This document shows positions 10,479 to 21,845 of a DNA stretch of 64,000 nucleotides, piece after piece (the stretch's first letter is position 1; every line of letters begins with the position of its first letter). The translations under genes and the position numbers were made by a program. Source of the stretch: Gracilaria gracilis (lineage: Eukaryota; Rhodophyta; Florideophyceae; Gracilariales; Gracilariaceae); NCBI GenBank assembly GCA_030374805.1, contig JARGSG010000197.1:124001-188000 (forward strand), in the 5' to 3' direction. Under the pieces are notes generated by a model, which searched no databases, had not been told where the DNA came from, and saw only the letters and a program-made list of their open reading frames with translations.

Positions 10479-11336
10479 AGCGTTTAACACCAAGAGGGCT
10501 AGCGGTAGGAACGCTAACCTTCTACCCTTTCTACGAAGGTAGTCTGTACAGTACCAGCAGTGCTGCAACGATGATGAGCTCTCGTCACAGCTTAGGCGGT
10601 TCGAACACAGTGCTTTGTCCCAGTAAGAATAATGCACTCATTCTGCACAGGGTGGACTGTATGCATTCAAGCACATTCGATGATCAAGACGTGGCGGTTG
10701 CGGGCCGAAGTGGCTTGTGCTCTGTGAAAAGCAAATCTGGAGAACGTGCAGACCTTTTGGTGAGCTGCACGCCGGCGAGAACAGTACCGACAATCGTCAA
10801 GACGGCGTAAGTTGTCAACAAGATGCAAGGGAATGGTAGCGCTCCTCTCGAGGTTGGACTTTTCGCGCCGAAACAGCGGCCGTTGACAAGCTTGTTCTCG
10901 CCCTCAGGAGCGAGAGCACGCGTCAGCGACTGCATGACAGATGCACATGTGACGCCAATTGCCGCCTCCAGCAGGGCGCACGTCCTTTCGCAAACGGCTA
11001 ACACGCCCTAGCGCGCCGTGTTCACCCACGTCGTCAATGTGGCTCCCTCTCATTGGCCAGTTGTATCAGCACAAATCAGAGTTTTACAGCGGAGAAAAAG
11101 CGACACGCCGCTGGAGAAGGGCGCGGAAAGCCGGGGCGGATGATAGCGCCGTGCCAATCAGTCGCTCCGCCTCCGAAACGAGCTCCATTTCTACGTCGGG
11201 CTGTCTCTGCGTACAAAGCTGAAAGCCGTAAACCGTCATTCTGTTGAGCTGCCAAGTCGTTGATGAGCTGCTCCTGTTTTCCGTCGTCTTCGAGTTCCGG
11301 GTGGCCTCAATACATTCTGGCGTTCTTTCGACCAAT
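10479..11336. other. Gap between the copia element and the anion channel gene
   Basis: No supportable gene. Open frames of 62-106 codons overlap on both strands around 10570-11247 and match nothing I know. The 3' part is presumably promoter and leader of the channel gene. CATTGGCCAG at 11052 is a CCAAT-like string. Confidence 0.45.
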
Positions 11337-12503
11337 ATGGACTCCCACTCCGTTCAGCCGGCCCGGTGGCGACAGAAGGTGGTACAGTTTGATATGTCGC
11401 ACAACTCTATTGCGCTCGCCTTCTACGCTGTTACTGCTACGCTCCGACTGGCTACTCGCGTTGATTTGACGTCGGTTGTGCCAGATATTGCGTTTGGGAT
11501 CTCCATTGTGGTTGTTGCGATATGTGCTGCTTTAACACTCACACGTTCCTACATATTTCCGGCCGCCTTCGTCCAGGACTTTCGCAATCCTCGTCTGGTC
11601 AACTTCTTCTATCTGCCACCCATCATCAGTTCTTTGGCGTTGACATCCATGCCGGCTGCATTTCGCTCATACATACCAATGACTATCGTGTTCTACGTGA
11701 TCGCCTTGTATCAGACTGGTCTTGCGCTCTACTTGTACGGCAATTGGCTCCACAAAACTTCGCTTTCGGACACCATCTATCCGCTTATTTTCATGCAAAC
11801 TGTCGGGTTTTTCCTGCTTTCCATCGTCGCCTCTCAACTCGTTCTACCGCAATTGTCATTCTTCCTTCTCACTGCCGCGCTGCTCTTCTGGCTTCTAATT
11901 TTCGTTACTCTCTTTCAACACTCTCCCACAACTCTCTCCAAGTCCAACGAGACCCCTTCTCCCATCTTCTTTCTGTTTCTGGCTCCGACCGCGCAAGCCA
12001 CCATCGCAACTCTCTTCCTCCTTGCAGCAAGAACTGTACCAAAGGACTTTCCGGGACGTACACTGCTCCCAACAAATCCATTACCATGGTCAGTCGGTGC
12101 TGAACTGGCGCACTATGTCAATCTATTCTTGTACCTACTCATGCTGCGACTGATGCCACTGTGGCTCAATCGTCCATTCTCAGTCGTCTGGTGGGCGTAT
12201 GTCTTCCCATTGTCTGGTGCTACCGGAGCTATCCTACTACGCTATGAGAAGGTGCGTGAGACTTTCTGGCTCGTCATGACTGTAGCTTCAGGATCCCTGA
12301 CTGCTGCGGCCATGATCATTGTCACCATTCTTACGGTACGAGGTATATGGAATGGTACCTTTCCGAACAACGAGAAAAATAGAAAGGCTTACGAATTGTT
12401 TTGGAAGGGGCGAAGCACTATGTCACGGATGAAGGTACCTGAAGGAGTTTCTTCAGACAGCCTTCCGGAAACCACAACCACTGAAAGTATGGACAATGTG
12501 TAG
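11337..12503 (+). CDS. SLAC1/TehA-type anion channel or transporter
   Basis: This 388-residue membrane protein has about ten hydrophobic segments, the layout of the voltage-dependent anion channel family (SLAC1 of plants, bacterial TehA, Mae1-type malate transporters). The best match I can see is the run after the second membrane helix, NPRLVNFFYLPPIISSLAL, which resembles the HPVRVNFFFAPW region of SLAC1. YQTGLALYLYGNWL is also family-like. Such proteins move chloride, nitrate or dicarboxylates across the plasma membrane; the substrate here cannot be read from sequence. The hydrophilic tail ends in Thr/Ser-rich residues that could be phosphorylated. The frame is open upstream to 11244, but the first ATG is at 11337 (CCAATATGG). 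No intron seen. Confidence 0.75.
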   Translation: MDSHSVQPARWRQKVVQFDMSHNSIALAFYAVTATLRLATRVDLTSVVPDIAFGISIVVVAICAALTLTRSYIFPAAFVQDFRNPRLVNFFYLPPIISSLALTSMPAAFRSYIPMTIVFYVIALYQTGLALYLYGNWLHKTSLSDTIYPLIFMQTVGFFLLSIVASQLVLPQLSFFLLTAALLFWLLIFVTLFQHSPTTLSKSNETPSPIFFLFLAPTAQATIATLFLLAARTVPKDFPGRTLLPTNPLPWSVGAELAHYVNLFLYLLMLRLMPLWLNRPFSVVWWAYVFPLSGATGAILLRYEKVRETFWLVMTVASGSLTAAAMIIVTILTVRGIWNGTFPNNEKNRKAYELFWKGRSTMSRMKVPEGVSSDSLPETTTTESMDNV

Positions 12504-14916
12504 CTATCGCTGTCCTGTGCAACTTACTTGGAAAGTATGACTTTCCTGTCTTCTAACTTGCGCCAATCTACAAGCTGTGTAGTCAGCGGGGCGTTGATGC
12601 CTTGCTGTGTGTTGCTTGGCTGGTATTGAATGCGTGGCGTTCGTGAAGAAGCATACCGAAGGTAGCGTTACCAACGGTATCTCCTTAGGTCTTTTCAAAG
12701 ACTACGGGGTCGTGGTCGTGTGTCGGAACTGCCAACTCGGAACGGTTCCGCCAAATCTAACTTTTTTGTATGTATGATAGTCGATATTTGCATAAACGGA
12801 TCCTAGTATCTAATGGCCCGCATGATTTTGTGGACGGTTTAGCATTCCCTCTCTTTATGACGTACATGCGCCTAATTACGACTTGCGGAACGCTTGTGCG
12901 ATTGTTAACTGTTCGATGATCAGGTTAGTGTTCTCTCTCTCTACATACGCACACATGCCTAACCTTGTAATAACGACTTGGTGCGGAACGTTTCTGTGGA
13001 AGGAAGAGTTCTCTCAAAAGGAAATGCCACTTATCCACAAGTACCTTCGTAACTTTCTTAACCCACGTTGCTTTAAAGCGCTCTTACTCCAGAGGTCTTC
13101 CATTGAATAACCTATGAAGTGAAACTTCAATGCTCCCGTATCCTGCAAGCAAGGGTCCGTGTTGTGCCTAAGGGTTCAACTCGCGTACTTGTAAACGAGA
13201 AAGAAAGGTTTGTAGCATTAAACTCGAAGGGTTAATTTTGTGTGAGAGTTCAATGCTTCATACCTACGTCTCGTCCATCTCTTTTATGAGTACGCTAACC
13301 TCTTTTGTAGTGAGTCACTACAACACATCGCAACACGTTTCTGTCCAGAGGAATGTTCTCTCAATAGCAAGGCCGGCACTCTTTCGGGTCACTTTTTAAT
13401 AATCTATGTCACATGAAGTCCATGGCGTGCCCAGAGAGGATATATGAATGACAGGCATTTACTCACAATATATCGACGAGAGCCACAGGTTCCGCCCAGG
13501 GGCGATCCGCAATCGATTGCAATCGCTATACTGCAATCCCGATTGAGCAAATGCAGGAGAGGAGCAGTCGCAATCCAGATTGCAGCTAGTTATGCAATCG
13601 CAATCGCGAGGATCCCTGCTTCGATGAGAGGAGCTCGGCGTGTTTTAGCACGAAAGCTGGCGTTGATTCTCCCGCACCGCCTTGGATATCGAATGCCAAT
13701 GTTACGGGTTCTAGGTCGTCCGCATTGCATAGTGCCCCGTACCCCCGCGTTTAGAGCGCTCCACGTCAAAAGTTGCCGCCGTCGCCTTCTTTGATACCGA
13801 CGGCAAATAAGACTGAATACTTGGACTCACGATGTAGCACAACGTCTTGATGACTTTCGATTCAGACATCTTAGCACGTAATGGACTACGTCGTTTAAAA
13901 CGACCGATCCACAATCGCACACAATTTCTGAACGATATGACCCAAACCGTTGCAGACATGGCGTATGTCCCACACAGGGCTGTGATAACGTCGCTCCCGC
14001 CTCCGCATTAGTCATGAATTCTTCAAAGTTTGTTTGTTAAGCATAGCAACTTCATACTTCAGCATTTGCAGTCAACGTCTTCTCAGTGTCATACCCGGCG
14101 GTCGACAGAATCAAGATTGTCGACGTTCGTCCACAGCATCAAGGCTTCGTAAGAGCATACCGTGACGTGACTACCATCTCTCCATCGTTGTGAATTACGT
14201 CGGAAACGAAACGCGATGCGTACTTAAACGGCCACAGCTGAAGCCTTTCATTCATGCCGCAGCAGGCACAAGTCACGAAGAATGGCCTTCCTTTCTTCCA
14301 CGTAGACGCGCTTTGAAGTTTCTGCCCGTATGTGGATTACCAACAATCCGCGGTTCTCTGTATCTGTCTCACTGTGACAAGATTTAGATAAGTTCCCCGG
14401 ACTTGTAACCAAGGACCTGCCAAGAGTCTTTCTCGGCTAATAAAGTGCTCTACTTCCAAGAGTGAACTTCGTAATTTAGAGGATGTATTTCGTACTGTAC
14501 ACACAAAGCTGCGGAACACACCAGACAGCTCGTTGTAGCCGATTAAGGATGTGAAGGGCAACGAACGCTCTACGATCAATCCATGAAAATCATCCTCTTC
14601 GCAAAATGCCATATCTCCAACAAGAGCACTAACGAGTTTCATAGTGGTAGAATCCAATTCGTTATCACAAGCGGCATACGTGCACAAGTTCCCGTTCTCG
14701 TTATCGACCGATGCGGGCCGGGATTTGACGACAGCCTTAGTCGACCAGCAAATATCAATCAGACATCCGCCATATCCATTGCTCAAACGGCAAATCAAGC
14801 GTAGCCATAGTAACATAAGCAGCGTCTCAACCAGCACCACGACTGTTATGCATTCAGCAGACAAGGTTGCTGACAACGAAAATGGTTTCAGAAAACGAAG
14901 AGGTGGCTATAGAGCC
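12504..14916. other. 2.4-kb intergenic region
   Basis: No convincing gene. A copy of the recurrent TACCAACGGTA motif lies at 12669-12679. Between 13505 and 13612 the hexamer GCAATC or its complement recurs many times, including the palindrome GCAATCGATTGC at 13509-13520. The minus-strand 179-codon frame at 14337-14876 begins at TTG and resembles no family. Confidence 0.45.
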
Positions 14917-15522
14917 CTAGAATGACAATTCGCTGGACATTCTTGCCTTGCGGTACTTGCGCAGCGCATAACGTCGGAACTTGGACAAGTCGCTCTCAAT
15001 GGCTCCTTCAACAAAGCTGGAAACCAAAGAAGAGCGCATAATTGATGCCAAGAGACTTTCGATGTCATAATCTACAGTCATAACAAGATTTGTGCCGTTG
15101 GGTTGTAAATCTTCAAACTGTACCTCGCCAGTATGAACGAGACCTGTCACACTTCTCCAGCGAATTGAAGGGATATCACTGACCTGATTTTGAACATTCT
15201 CCACATCCTTTGCTCGCCAACTTAGACGCACGCCGTTCCACGCGAACTTCCACTCTGAGAAGGAAGGGTCTTCTGCGTCTCTTTCGACGGCCTCTAGCGC
15301 TGCGGACCACTCAGGCATGTTGGACAAGTCGGCGAACAGCTCAAAGCAGTAGAGATGGGGGGCTTCAATCTTGAGCGGCACGCTGACACGCACCATCTCT
15401 GCTCTTGGTGTAGTGAAAGTACGCGGCGCTTTAGAGTGGGTGAGAGGGGTTGATGGGAATGCATTGCGCCGCGGGATAAAGACGGCAGTGGTGGTGAAGG
15501 CTACATTGGTTTTGCTGGGCAT
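14917..15522 (-). CDS. START-like (SRPBCC, polyketide cyclase/dehydrase) protein, probably plastid-targeted
   Basis: The protein has 201 residues from the ATG at 15522. Residues 43 onward form a START-like helix-grip fold: VRVSVPLKIEAPHLYCFELFADLSNMPEWSAALEAVE is the typical opening (ligand-cavity strand, helix, then the W/P turn), and the carboxyl helix runs SSFVEGAIESDLSKFRRYALRKY. Proteins of this type bind hydrophobic ligands; cyanobacterial and plastid members are common but mostly uncharacterised. The amino-terminal region (TTTAVFIPRRNAFPSTPLTH) is Ser/Thr/Pro/Arg-rich with few acidic residues, as in plastid transit peptides, so chloroplast import is inferred. The frame continues upstream to 15648 only through a GTG. 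The gene is divergent from the eIF4B-like gene and shares a roughly 720-bp GC-rich promoter region with it. Confidence 0.7.
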   Translation of the reverse strand: MPSKTNVAFTTTAVFIPRRNAFPSTPLTHSKAPRTFTTPRAEMVRVSVPLKIEAPHLYCFELFADLSNMPEWSAALEAVERDAEDPSFSEWKFAWNGVRLSWRAKDVENVQNQVSDIPSIRWRSVTGLVHTGEVQFEDLQPNGTNLVMTVDYDIESLLASIMRSSLVSSFVEGAIESDLSKFRRYALRKYRKARMSSELSF

Positions 15523-16241
15523 GATAGTGGTTGAGCAACACAGACATGCGGAGCTGAATGCTACCGTTGGTATACCCGCGGAGCAAGTGGCTCCTGACGG
15601 AGATGGTGGAGGAGATGCAGGCGCAGCAGCTGAAGAATGTGTGCACACTCCACTGCTCTATAACAGTGGAGTGTGCCAGCGGCACAGTGCCACAGCTGCC
15701 TGTCGAGTCCGCTCTCACCCGTGCCGTGCCATGGCAGACAGATCCGATCCGCCGTCGCTGCTGGCCGCATGCGGCGCTGCATGCGGCGGCGCGGCAACCG
15801 GTTTGCGCGCGCACAAATACGACCGTGCACCAACCACAAGCCACCACGCGGCACACGTGTATCGGCCAAACGTGCGTCCTGTGCGCAGCCAATCAAAAGC
15901 GCCGGCGCGCCGCGCGTGGCCGTGGGCGTGGCCCGCGCGCCGATTTGCGCAGTCACACGGTCGCTTGGCGCGCCGCCGGCAGCCCGTTTTGACGCGCGCG
16001 CACCGCGGCCCGCGACTGCGCAGTGCTGTCGTGGACACTCATCACGCGCCGAATTGCGCTTCTCCGTGGACACTCGAGCACAAGTTGCGGCTTTCCGCTC
16101 GTCGACAGCGCTCGCCTTGCGATTGTTTCCCGCCATCGTGTGTGCGCTTAATTGCCGCTTCAGCTGCTCTTATACGGCGCGCGTGCGACTTGGCTCCCCC
16201 GCTTACCGTCTGCCTCGTGTTGCAGCTTGCGCGTTTTCAAC
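15523..16241. promoter_or_regulatory. GC-rich divergent promoter region
   Basis: It separates two genes transcribed away from each other. It holds dense GCGCGC clusters (about 15780-16030), a copy of TACCGTTGGTA at 15562-15572, and a perfect 12-bp inverted repeat at 15644-15675 around a TATA-like spacer. Open frames here are by-products of GC-rich sequence. Confidence 0.55.
15644..15675. repeat. Inverted repeat with TATA-like centre
   Basis: CACACTCCACTG (15644-15655) and CAGTGGAGTGTG (15664-15675) are perfect reverse complements separated by CTCTATAA. The site is 122 bp upstream of the START-like gene's ATG, a plausible operator or core promoter position. Confidence 0.6.
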
Positions 16242-17483
16242 ATGGATGACGACTGGGCGTCCGACGGGGAAGAGGAAGGTCTTGGTGACCTTTCCGATAT
16301 CCCGGACATCGATATTCCGCCCCAGCAGCGCCAGAATCCCACACCCCCACAGAAACCTCTGCCTTCGGCCGCTCATCACCGCCCGCCGCCGCCGCGCCAG
16401 AACGCCTGGACCAAGCCTATCCAATCTCAGCATGTTCGCTCCGCCGTTCAGCAACCGCCGAACCCTCGCGGCCATCATCGCAGACAGAACTCGTTCCCAT
16501 CCTCTTTCGGCTCCAAGCTCGACAGATTTGACTCGGATCCTGGCAGACAACAACAGCGAGCGCCTAGTGCGCCCTCCATCACTCTCTACGTTACAAATCT
16601 TCCGTACGAGACCAATGAGCAAGCGATTGGTGACTTCTTCTCCGTCAACACCATTCAGGTTTTTGGCATCCGCCTCATGAGACATTCCGATACTGGAAAT
16701 ATCAAGGCTGCCCTTGTCACCATAGCTGCCGATCACGTCACCAAGGCCCTCGACACGGACGGAAAGTTATTCGGTGGCAGAACAATACATGTCAAAGTTG
16801 ACGGAACAGACGGCAAGCGCGGAGGTCGAGACAGAGATCGTGGCGAACGCGGCCATAACAGAACTCCGTCATTCGGATCCTCGTTCGGATCCCGAGTTGC
16901 GGCAAACGGCAGCTCACGTTCTGGTGCAGGGTGGAATAACCGTGGTCCTGGCCACAGCTTTGACAGTCAACTCACCCGACGTTCCAGTGATGGCTCTGGC
17001 GAAGATCGACGGTCTCGCGGAGGTTCTCACTCGAAAGATCCTACTATCCCTACAGGTCCCCCGCCAGCTGGCCGAAAGAAGCTTCAGTTGATGCCTCGTA
17101 CGAAGCCCCCACCTGGTTTACACGTTGATCAAAGAGGTGCAAATGCCCCCAAAGCGCCGCAAACAGCAATGCCTGCCCCAGGGAGGCAAGAAAACGACAG
17201 CTTTTCCGACCAGAAGGGCAGTGCTGCCCCCCGAAGAGTGAATAGTACTGGAGGAGACCGATTCAATCGAAACGACAGTAATACCGACAAGTTTGATTTG
17301 GTTGAAAGACGTGATCGAGGTGGCAAACCATCTGACGAATCAGCCAGCAAGTGGACCAATATGAAAGAAACCAACGTACCTCGACCGTCATCCCAACCGG
17401 CCTCAAAGAAGGAGGATGATTCAAAGAGACCAGTTCTACTGAACACTTTTGCAGCACTTGAACTCAATGACTCTGATGCGTAA
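16242..17483 (+). CDS. eIF4B/eIF4H-like RNA-binding protein with one RRM
   Basis: This protein of 413 residues probably helps the eIF4A helicase unwind mRNA leaders. It opens MDDDWASDGEEE and continues as a Pro/Gln-rich region. One RRM lies at about 112-190: SITLYVTNLPYETNEQAIGDFF is the RNP2 strand and helix, then KAALVTIAADH near RNP1 and GGRTIHVKV as the last strand. An Arg/Gly/Ser/Asp-rich tail follows (GGRDRDRGERGHN, SRSGAGWNN). The short motif GRKKLQLMPRTKPP resembles the KLxLxPR boxes of eIF4B, and the carboxyl end LLNTFAALELNDSDA resembles an eIF4B/4E-BP-like terminal segment. These last two points are weaker than the RRM itself. A general RRM hnRNP-type protein is the alternative. 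The ATG follows a GC-rich divergent promoter; no intron seen. Confidence 0.7.
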   Translation: MDDDWASDGEEEGLGDLSDIPDIDIPPQQRQNPTPPQKPLPSAAHHRPPPPRQNAWTKPIQSQHVRSAVQQPPNPRGHHRRQNSFPSSFGSKLDRFDSDPGRQQQRAPSAPSITLYVTNLPYETNEQAIGDFFSVNTIQVFGIRLMRHSDTGNIKAALVTIAADHVTKALDTDGKLFGGRTIHVKVDGTDGKRGGRDRDRGERGHNRTPSFGSSFGSRVAANGSSRSGAGWNNRGPGHSFDSQLTRRSSDGSGEDRRSRGGSHSKDPTIPTGPPPAGRKKLQLMPRTKPPPGLHVDQRGANAPKAPQTAMPAPGRQENDSFSDQKGSAAPRRVNSTGGDRFNRNDSNTDKFDLVERRDRGGKPSDESASKWTNMKETNVPRPSSQPASKKEDDSKRPVLLNTFAALELNDSDA

Positions 17484-17675
17484 ACAGTATTCCGCTGCAG
17501 TATATCAATGCCTTCGCTAAGGACTTAAAAAGTCCTTCCAAAGTAAACATTTGCCTTCAGCGTGCGACTATGTAAATGTTGGATTGTACAGAGTACATCG
17601 TTTCTCTTAACGATTTCATAATCCTAATACAGAGGCTCTCACGTCGACTTTATTCACATGTCAGAATGTTATAAC

Positions 17676-20600
17676 CTACTTGCCCTCTTCGTAGCACTTT
17701 CCGACAAAGTCCATTTGCAACATAACTTCCCTTCCATTCTCAAACTTAATCCTACCTTCGGTATTTTCATTTTCGTCCGTCCTTAAGCCAAGTAGGCGAC
17801 CAATCTTGCCTACATGCTCCCCATCGAGCACCTTGACAAGTTCATGCGTTTCCCCGGCATCAGAGCGTGGCTGAACCGGAGTGATGTCTGCTACTTTTAT
17901 TAGTTCGCCCTTCTTCTCACCAGAAATCATCTTGACAATTATTTCACTTCCATTAGGAGAAGCGTCCACCACAACACCTGGACAATTATTTTCGTCTCTT
18001 ACAATAACTTCAACGTCAATCAACACCCTATAACCAACTGTTGTTTGGGCGGCCTCTTCCTGTGCATGGGGGGTTTGAGGTACAGCTGCAGGTGTGTGGG
18101 GTGTAGCTGGTTCCTGGACCATTGGCGTACGAGGTTCAAACACAGCCGGAGTTCGTGGTTCGTACTGAGGTGCTGGAGTCCGCGGCTCTGCGCCCCCGGG
18201 TGCCGGAGTTGTCGGCTCCAATCCTGGAGCCGGGGTACCAGCTTCATAAGCCTGATACGCCGGGGTGCGTGGCTCAATGGGCCCTCCGGGGGTGTTCGGT
18301 TCTAATGCAGGATAGTCCGATCCAAGTCTTGAAGGCGGAGCGGCTCCTCCAGGAGTAGTCGGCATCGAAGGGTACGAACCGTAGGGGTTAGCTGGAGTCT
18401 GTGGTGCGTTTCCATAGCCATATGGTTCGTGATGTGCCGGTGTGCGACTTCCAAAGGTATCCCGTCCAGGAGTTTGCGCTCCGAAATTGCCACCCGGAGT
18501 AGCGTTTCCTCTGGGTGTCTGCGCCCCATACCTCGGAGTTGCACTACCAAACCCGCCAAGACGAGGGGTCTGACTCCGATAGCCACCATCAGCCCTGGGT
18601 GTTTGAGAGTATCGAGGGGTACGGGATCCAGCATACGTATTGCTTGGTAGCGGTGGTCGTGACGATGTTGTGCCGCGACCTCGGCCAAAGCCTCCGTTGG
18701 CAGTCGGGTTCGCACTGGGAGTTTCACCCAGCTTTCTGACCCATGCCCTCTGCACAGTAATTGTCTTCATCTTAGAAATCAGCTCCACGCGGACAGTTGA
18801 ATCTGAAACCTCGACAACCTTACCAGAGTGTCCTTTGTAAGGACCCCTCTTCACTTTCACATCCGCTCTGAAGAGCTCATCATGAACGGGTCCTCTTCGA
18901 CCACCTCCTCCCCCAAACCCACCAAATCCACCGCCCCCACCAAACGACGAAATGGACCCTCTCGGTAACCCTAATGAACCCGAAAATGAATCTTGCAGAG
19001 GTTGTCCAGTTGAAGACAATCGGCGCGCTGCCGCTGTCGAAGCAGTACATTGCGAGCCGGGGACAGCTACAAGCCCGCAATGCTTCAGTTCGTCACGAGC
19101 TTTGAAAAATACATAAGAACCCGCGACATGTTGCACAATACCTTGTCTGTCCTTGTGAATCCCAGAAACAACGTGTATAGAGTCATTCGCAGCAATAGGA
19201 AACCCTCTTGAATCAACAGCTCGCGCCGACAAATCCCGAACTCTTCCCTTGATTGCGCTTAATGGATGCACAGCCGAATTATTGCGGGTATTCAGAAGCT
19301 TCACGCCGTCGTTTCGAACCTGAATAACGACACATTTCTCTGTCGGATCATCCAACATTTGAACGAGATCAAACAGCTCATATTGTTGCCTAGCACCACC
19401 CACGCCACTGCGTTGTTGACTGTAGTCGATGTTCATATCCGATGCGTCCGCTACCTGCGCGCTAACAACTCGAATATTTTCCCTTGTCGAGTCAGTGAAC
19501 ACTGTTAGAAAATCCCCATCAACAGCTACAATGGTGCCGGAATAGCCTGCGTATTTTCCGGAAGCGATTCTGACTGGCTCCCCACTCTTGAACACTTTCA
19601 CGACATCGCTTCGGCCCACACTAAGCGGTTCAGGAAAGTCATCACATCGCAGTAACACAACGTCCTCCCGAAGGGCCTCAATCTTCCCAGCAAGACCTTT
19701 CTGCTCACCGGCGACCACTTTAACTGAATCGCCTTTATACAGTTTGGTTCCTCGACGGCCTGCAATGGAGCTAATATCAAGGCTCAGACCCTTTGCCGCT
19801 TCGTCGTTAGTATCACCGTTCTCATTGGTTTCTTCGAGCTCAGCTCTCATTTGCTTCTCAGCCATCATCCATTTCTCCAATTCCTCGACCTGAGGCAGTA
19901 CCGCGTCCCCAGTGACAAGGGTCCTCGGTGAAATCCATTTGTGCAACAGGCCGTACCTAAAGAGCTCTTCATTCCATACTTCGTAAACAGCACCAGTATT
20001 CCGATCCCGCTGCGTATAGATATCAGAGCTTCCAGTGAGTCGATACAGCTCCTTCTTGTCAAACAGTTTTCGAGGAGGGCGACCCTTTCTCTTGGTCCCA
20101 CTGACGTCTACGTCATCATTGCCATCTTCTTTGTCCAGTTCGTCCATATAGTCCTTGTCTCCTTTATAGTCCAAACGAGGAATTAGACGGATCAAGACCT
20201 GACCCTCTCCATAGCCGTCTCTGACGCCGCAAACTTGTGCCAGATCACCCTTATACATGCCTCGAGTGAGCCTTACCCAGTTCCCAACAGCTTGTTTCTC
20301 ACTCCTCTTTCCAATCCGGAGGACGTCAACCATCTCGTCGATCTGCAAAGGTTTAATACCATCATATGTTGTAAACAGGTCCAATCCCTGAATAGCGGCC
20401 TCTACCTGTACAGAGCTTAAAGCTTCAATGTAAACACGTCCCTTCAAGTGTTGTGGTGCAATCGCCGAGAAGATACCCAAATCTATGCCCTTTCTCTGGA
20501 AGTTGAACATCTTCTGTAGCAAAGAGAAAATTGCACGTCGTTCGTGGCCAATCTTCTTGCACTTGACAATGAAGATTCGAGGGTCATGAATGGTGGGAAG

Positions 20601-21104
20601 CAGAGATTGTTGGTCCACACCAGACGTATCTGGCGCACCTTGCTCCTCGTCAACGTAAGCATATCTTTCTTCAAAGTAGCGTTCGAGGTTCTCAGGATCC
20701 TCAGATTCCATCGCTCGCTGACGCTCGAAGCGTTGCGCACGCATTTGTTCGCGGTCCCTGTCCAAGTTTGCATCCTGTTCATCATCATCAGCGATAAGAC
20801 CCGGAACTTCTTCTTCTTCCTCTTCATCTTCTGCGTCATCTTCTTCGGCTTCGAGGTCAAGAAGCGCCATGGTCTTTCTCCTCTTCTTCTTCTTCGGGCC
20901 CTTGACGGGTGCATCTGCGGCGTCTTCATAGTCGCTGTACTGGTCTGCTTCGTCTTCGTCCTCATATTCTATATTCGCGTAGTAGACGCAGATTTTATCC
21001 GAAACGATTTGACGACGACAAAGTTAGAGGTTGACAAACGCGGTGATATGCGTGCGGTTCGACATGCAAACATCCAACTTACCATTTTCACGTTTCCGAG
21101 CCAT
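17676..21104 (-). CDS. SPT5: Transcription elongation factor SPT5, two exons
   Basis: SPT5 pairs with SPT4, clamps RNA polymerase II during elongation and recruits RNA-processing factors. Exon 1 is only 22 nt (21083-21104, MARKREN plus one base). The inferred intron is 20969-21082 (114 nt, GTAAGT...ATATAG) and exon 2 is 17676-20968, giving 1104 residues. The splice restores an acidic start (EYEDEDEADQYSDYEDA) and a basic KKKKRRK patch ahead of the acidic domain. An NGN domain occupies about 137-225 (RIFIVKCKKIGHERRAIFSLLQ). Several KOW domains follow, such as NWVRLTRGMYKGDLAQV, LYKGDSVKVVAGEQKG and DVKVKRGPYKGHSGKV. Residues 778-977 are a carboxyl-terminal repeat region of TPR, QTP and EPRTPA units, substrates for CDK9-type kinases in other species. 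A last KOW (VKVLDGEHVGKIGRLL) ends the protein. Confidence 0.95.
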
Positions 21105-21845
21105 TTTGTGGCGAGTGCGTTCGAAAGTTCTGAGTATGTTCAGATGTAGCTTGGAGCGGATATAGATAGAGTGGCTTCACGCACGCAGGGCGCTTCCCAG
21201 AATTGCGAATGCGCGACGGGGTCAAGCCTTTAGCTCGCAGCGGTGAACAGTTGGACATGGCTGTTGATGACGGGGTTCATGGATTTGGAGGTGGCTTCAG
21301 GTTTTGAAGGTTGCATACGCAGTTTTATTTGATTCTTTGCTAATTTAACGGATTTTGGATTGATTGGCTAGAGCTCTACGTGTAGAGCTCTACAGGGTAC
21401 ACAACCAAAATTTGTATTTGTGCCACCACGTGGCACGCAAGTGCTTCCCACAAGTGTTCCATGTACCAAGGGCAGTGTTCCGTTTCATTCTTGGCCAATA
21501 CTTCTTTGTGGTTTTGCAAACCAACTGTGCTCGCCGTGAGTGTTCGTTTGTACGCCTACGTCTGATGACAGGGTGAAGCCACAGGCATACACGTCAGTGC
21601 ATTACCCTGACTTACAAAATGACGTCGGGTAACGTCAGGGTGCAAGCGTTCCAAAGAGGACGATATAGGGCCGGTAGGCGTTGTCGGCTTGAGATTGTCT
21701 AGTTCAGTGAGTTGCAGAGCGTGGTGCTCGGGCCCTCGATGTGCCGCGTAACATGTCGCCTTTGCTCATTCCCCGTGTGCCATAGACCGCAGCCCGTCAC
21801 CGAGCACCGAACACAAACGGCGCTTATACTCGCAAGCTCCCCGCC
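21105..21845. promoter_or_regulatory. Divergent region between SPT5 and SARAF
   Basis: The two genes are transcribed outwards from here. There is an 11-bp inverted repeat TAGAGCTCTAC/GTAGAGCTCTA at 21369-21379 and 21382-21392. A second, 8-bp one (ACCCTGAC/GTCAGGGT, near 21604-21641) encloses TGACGTCG and AACGTCA, which look like bZIP sites about 215 bp before the SARAF ATG. Nothing here looks coding. Confidence 0.5.

Noticed and set aside
14337..14876. 179-codon minus-strand frame beside the START-like gene
   Set aside because: It starts at TTG, has no recognisable motif, and plus-strand frames overlap it.
15431..16136. Several long frames (144-335 codons) on both strands in the divergent promoter
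   Set aside because: They arise from GC-rich sequence with few stops; Ala/Arg/Cys-rich translations overlap each other in all frames.
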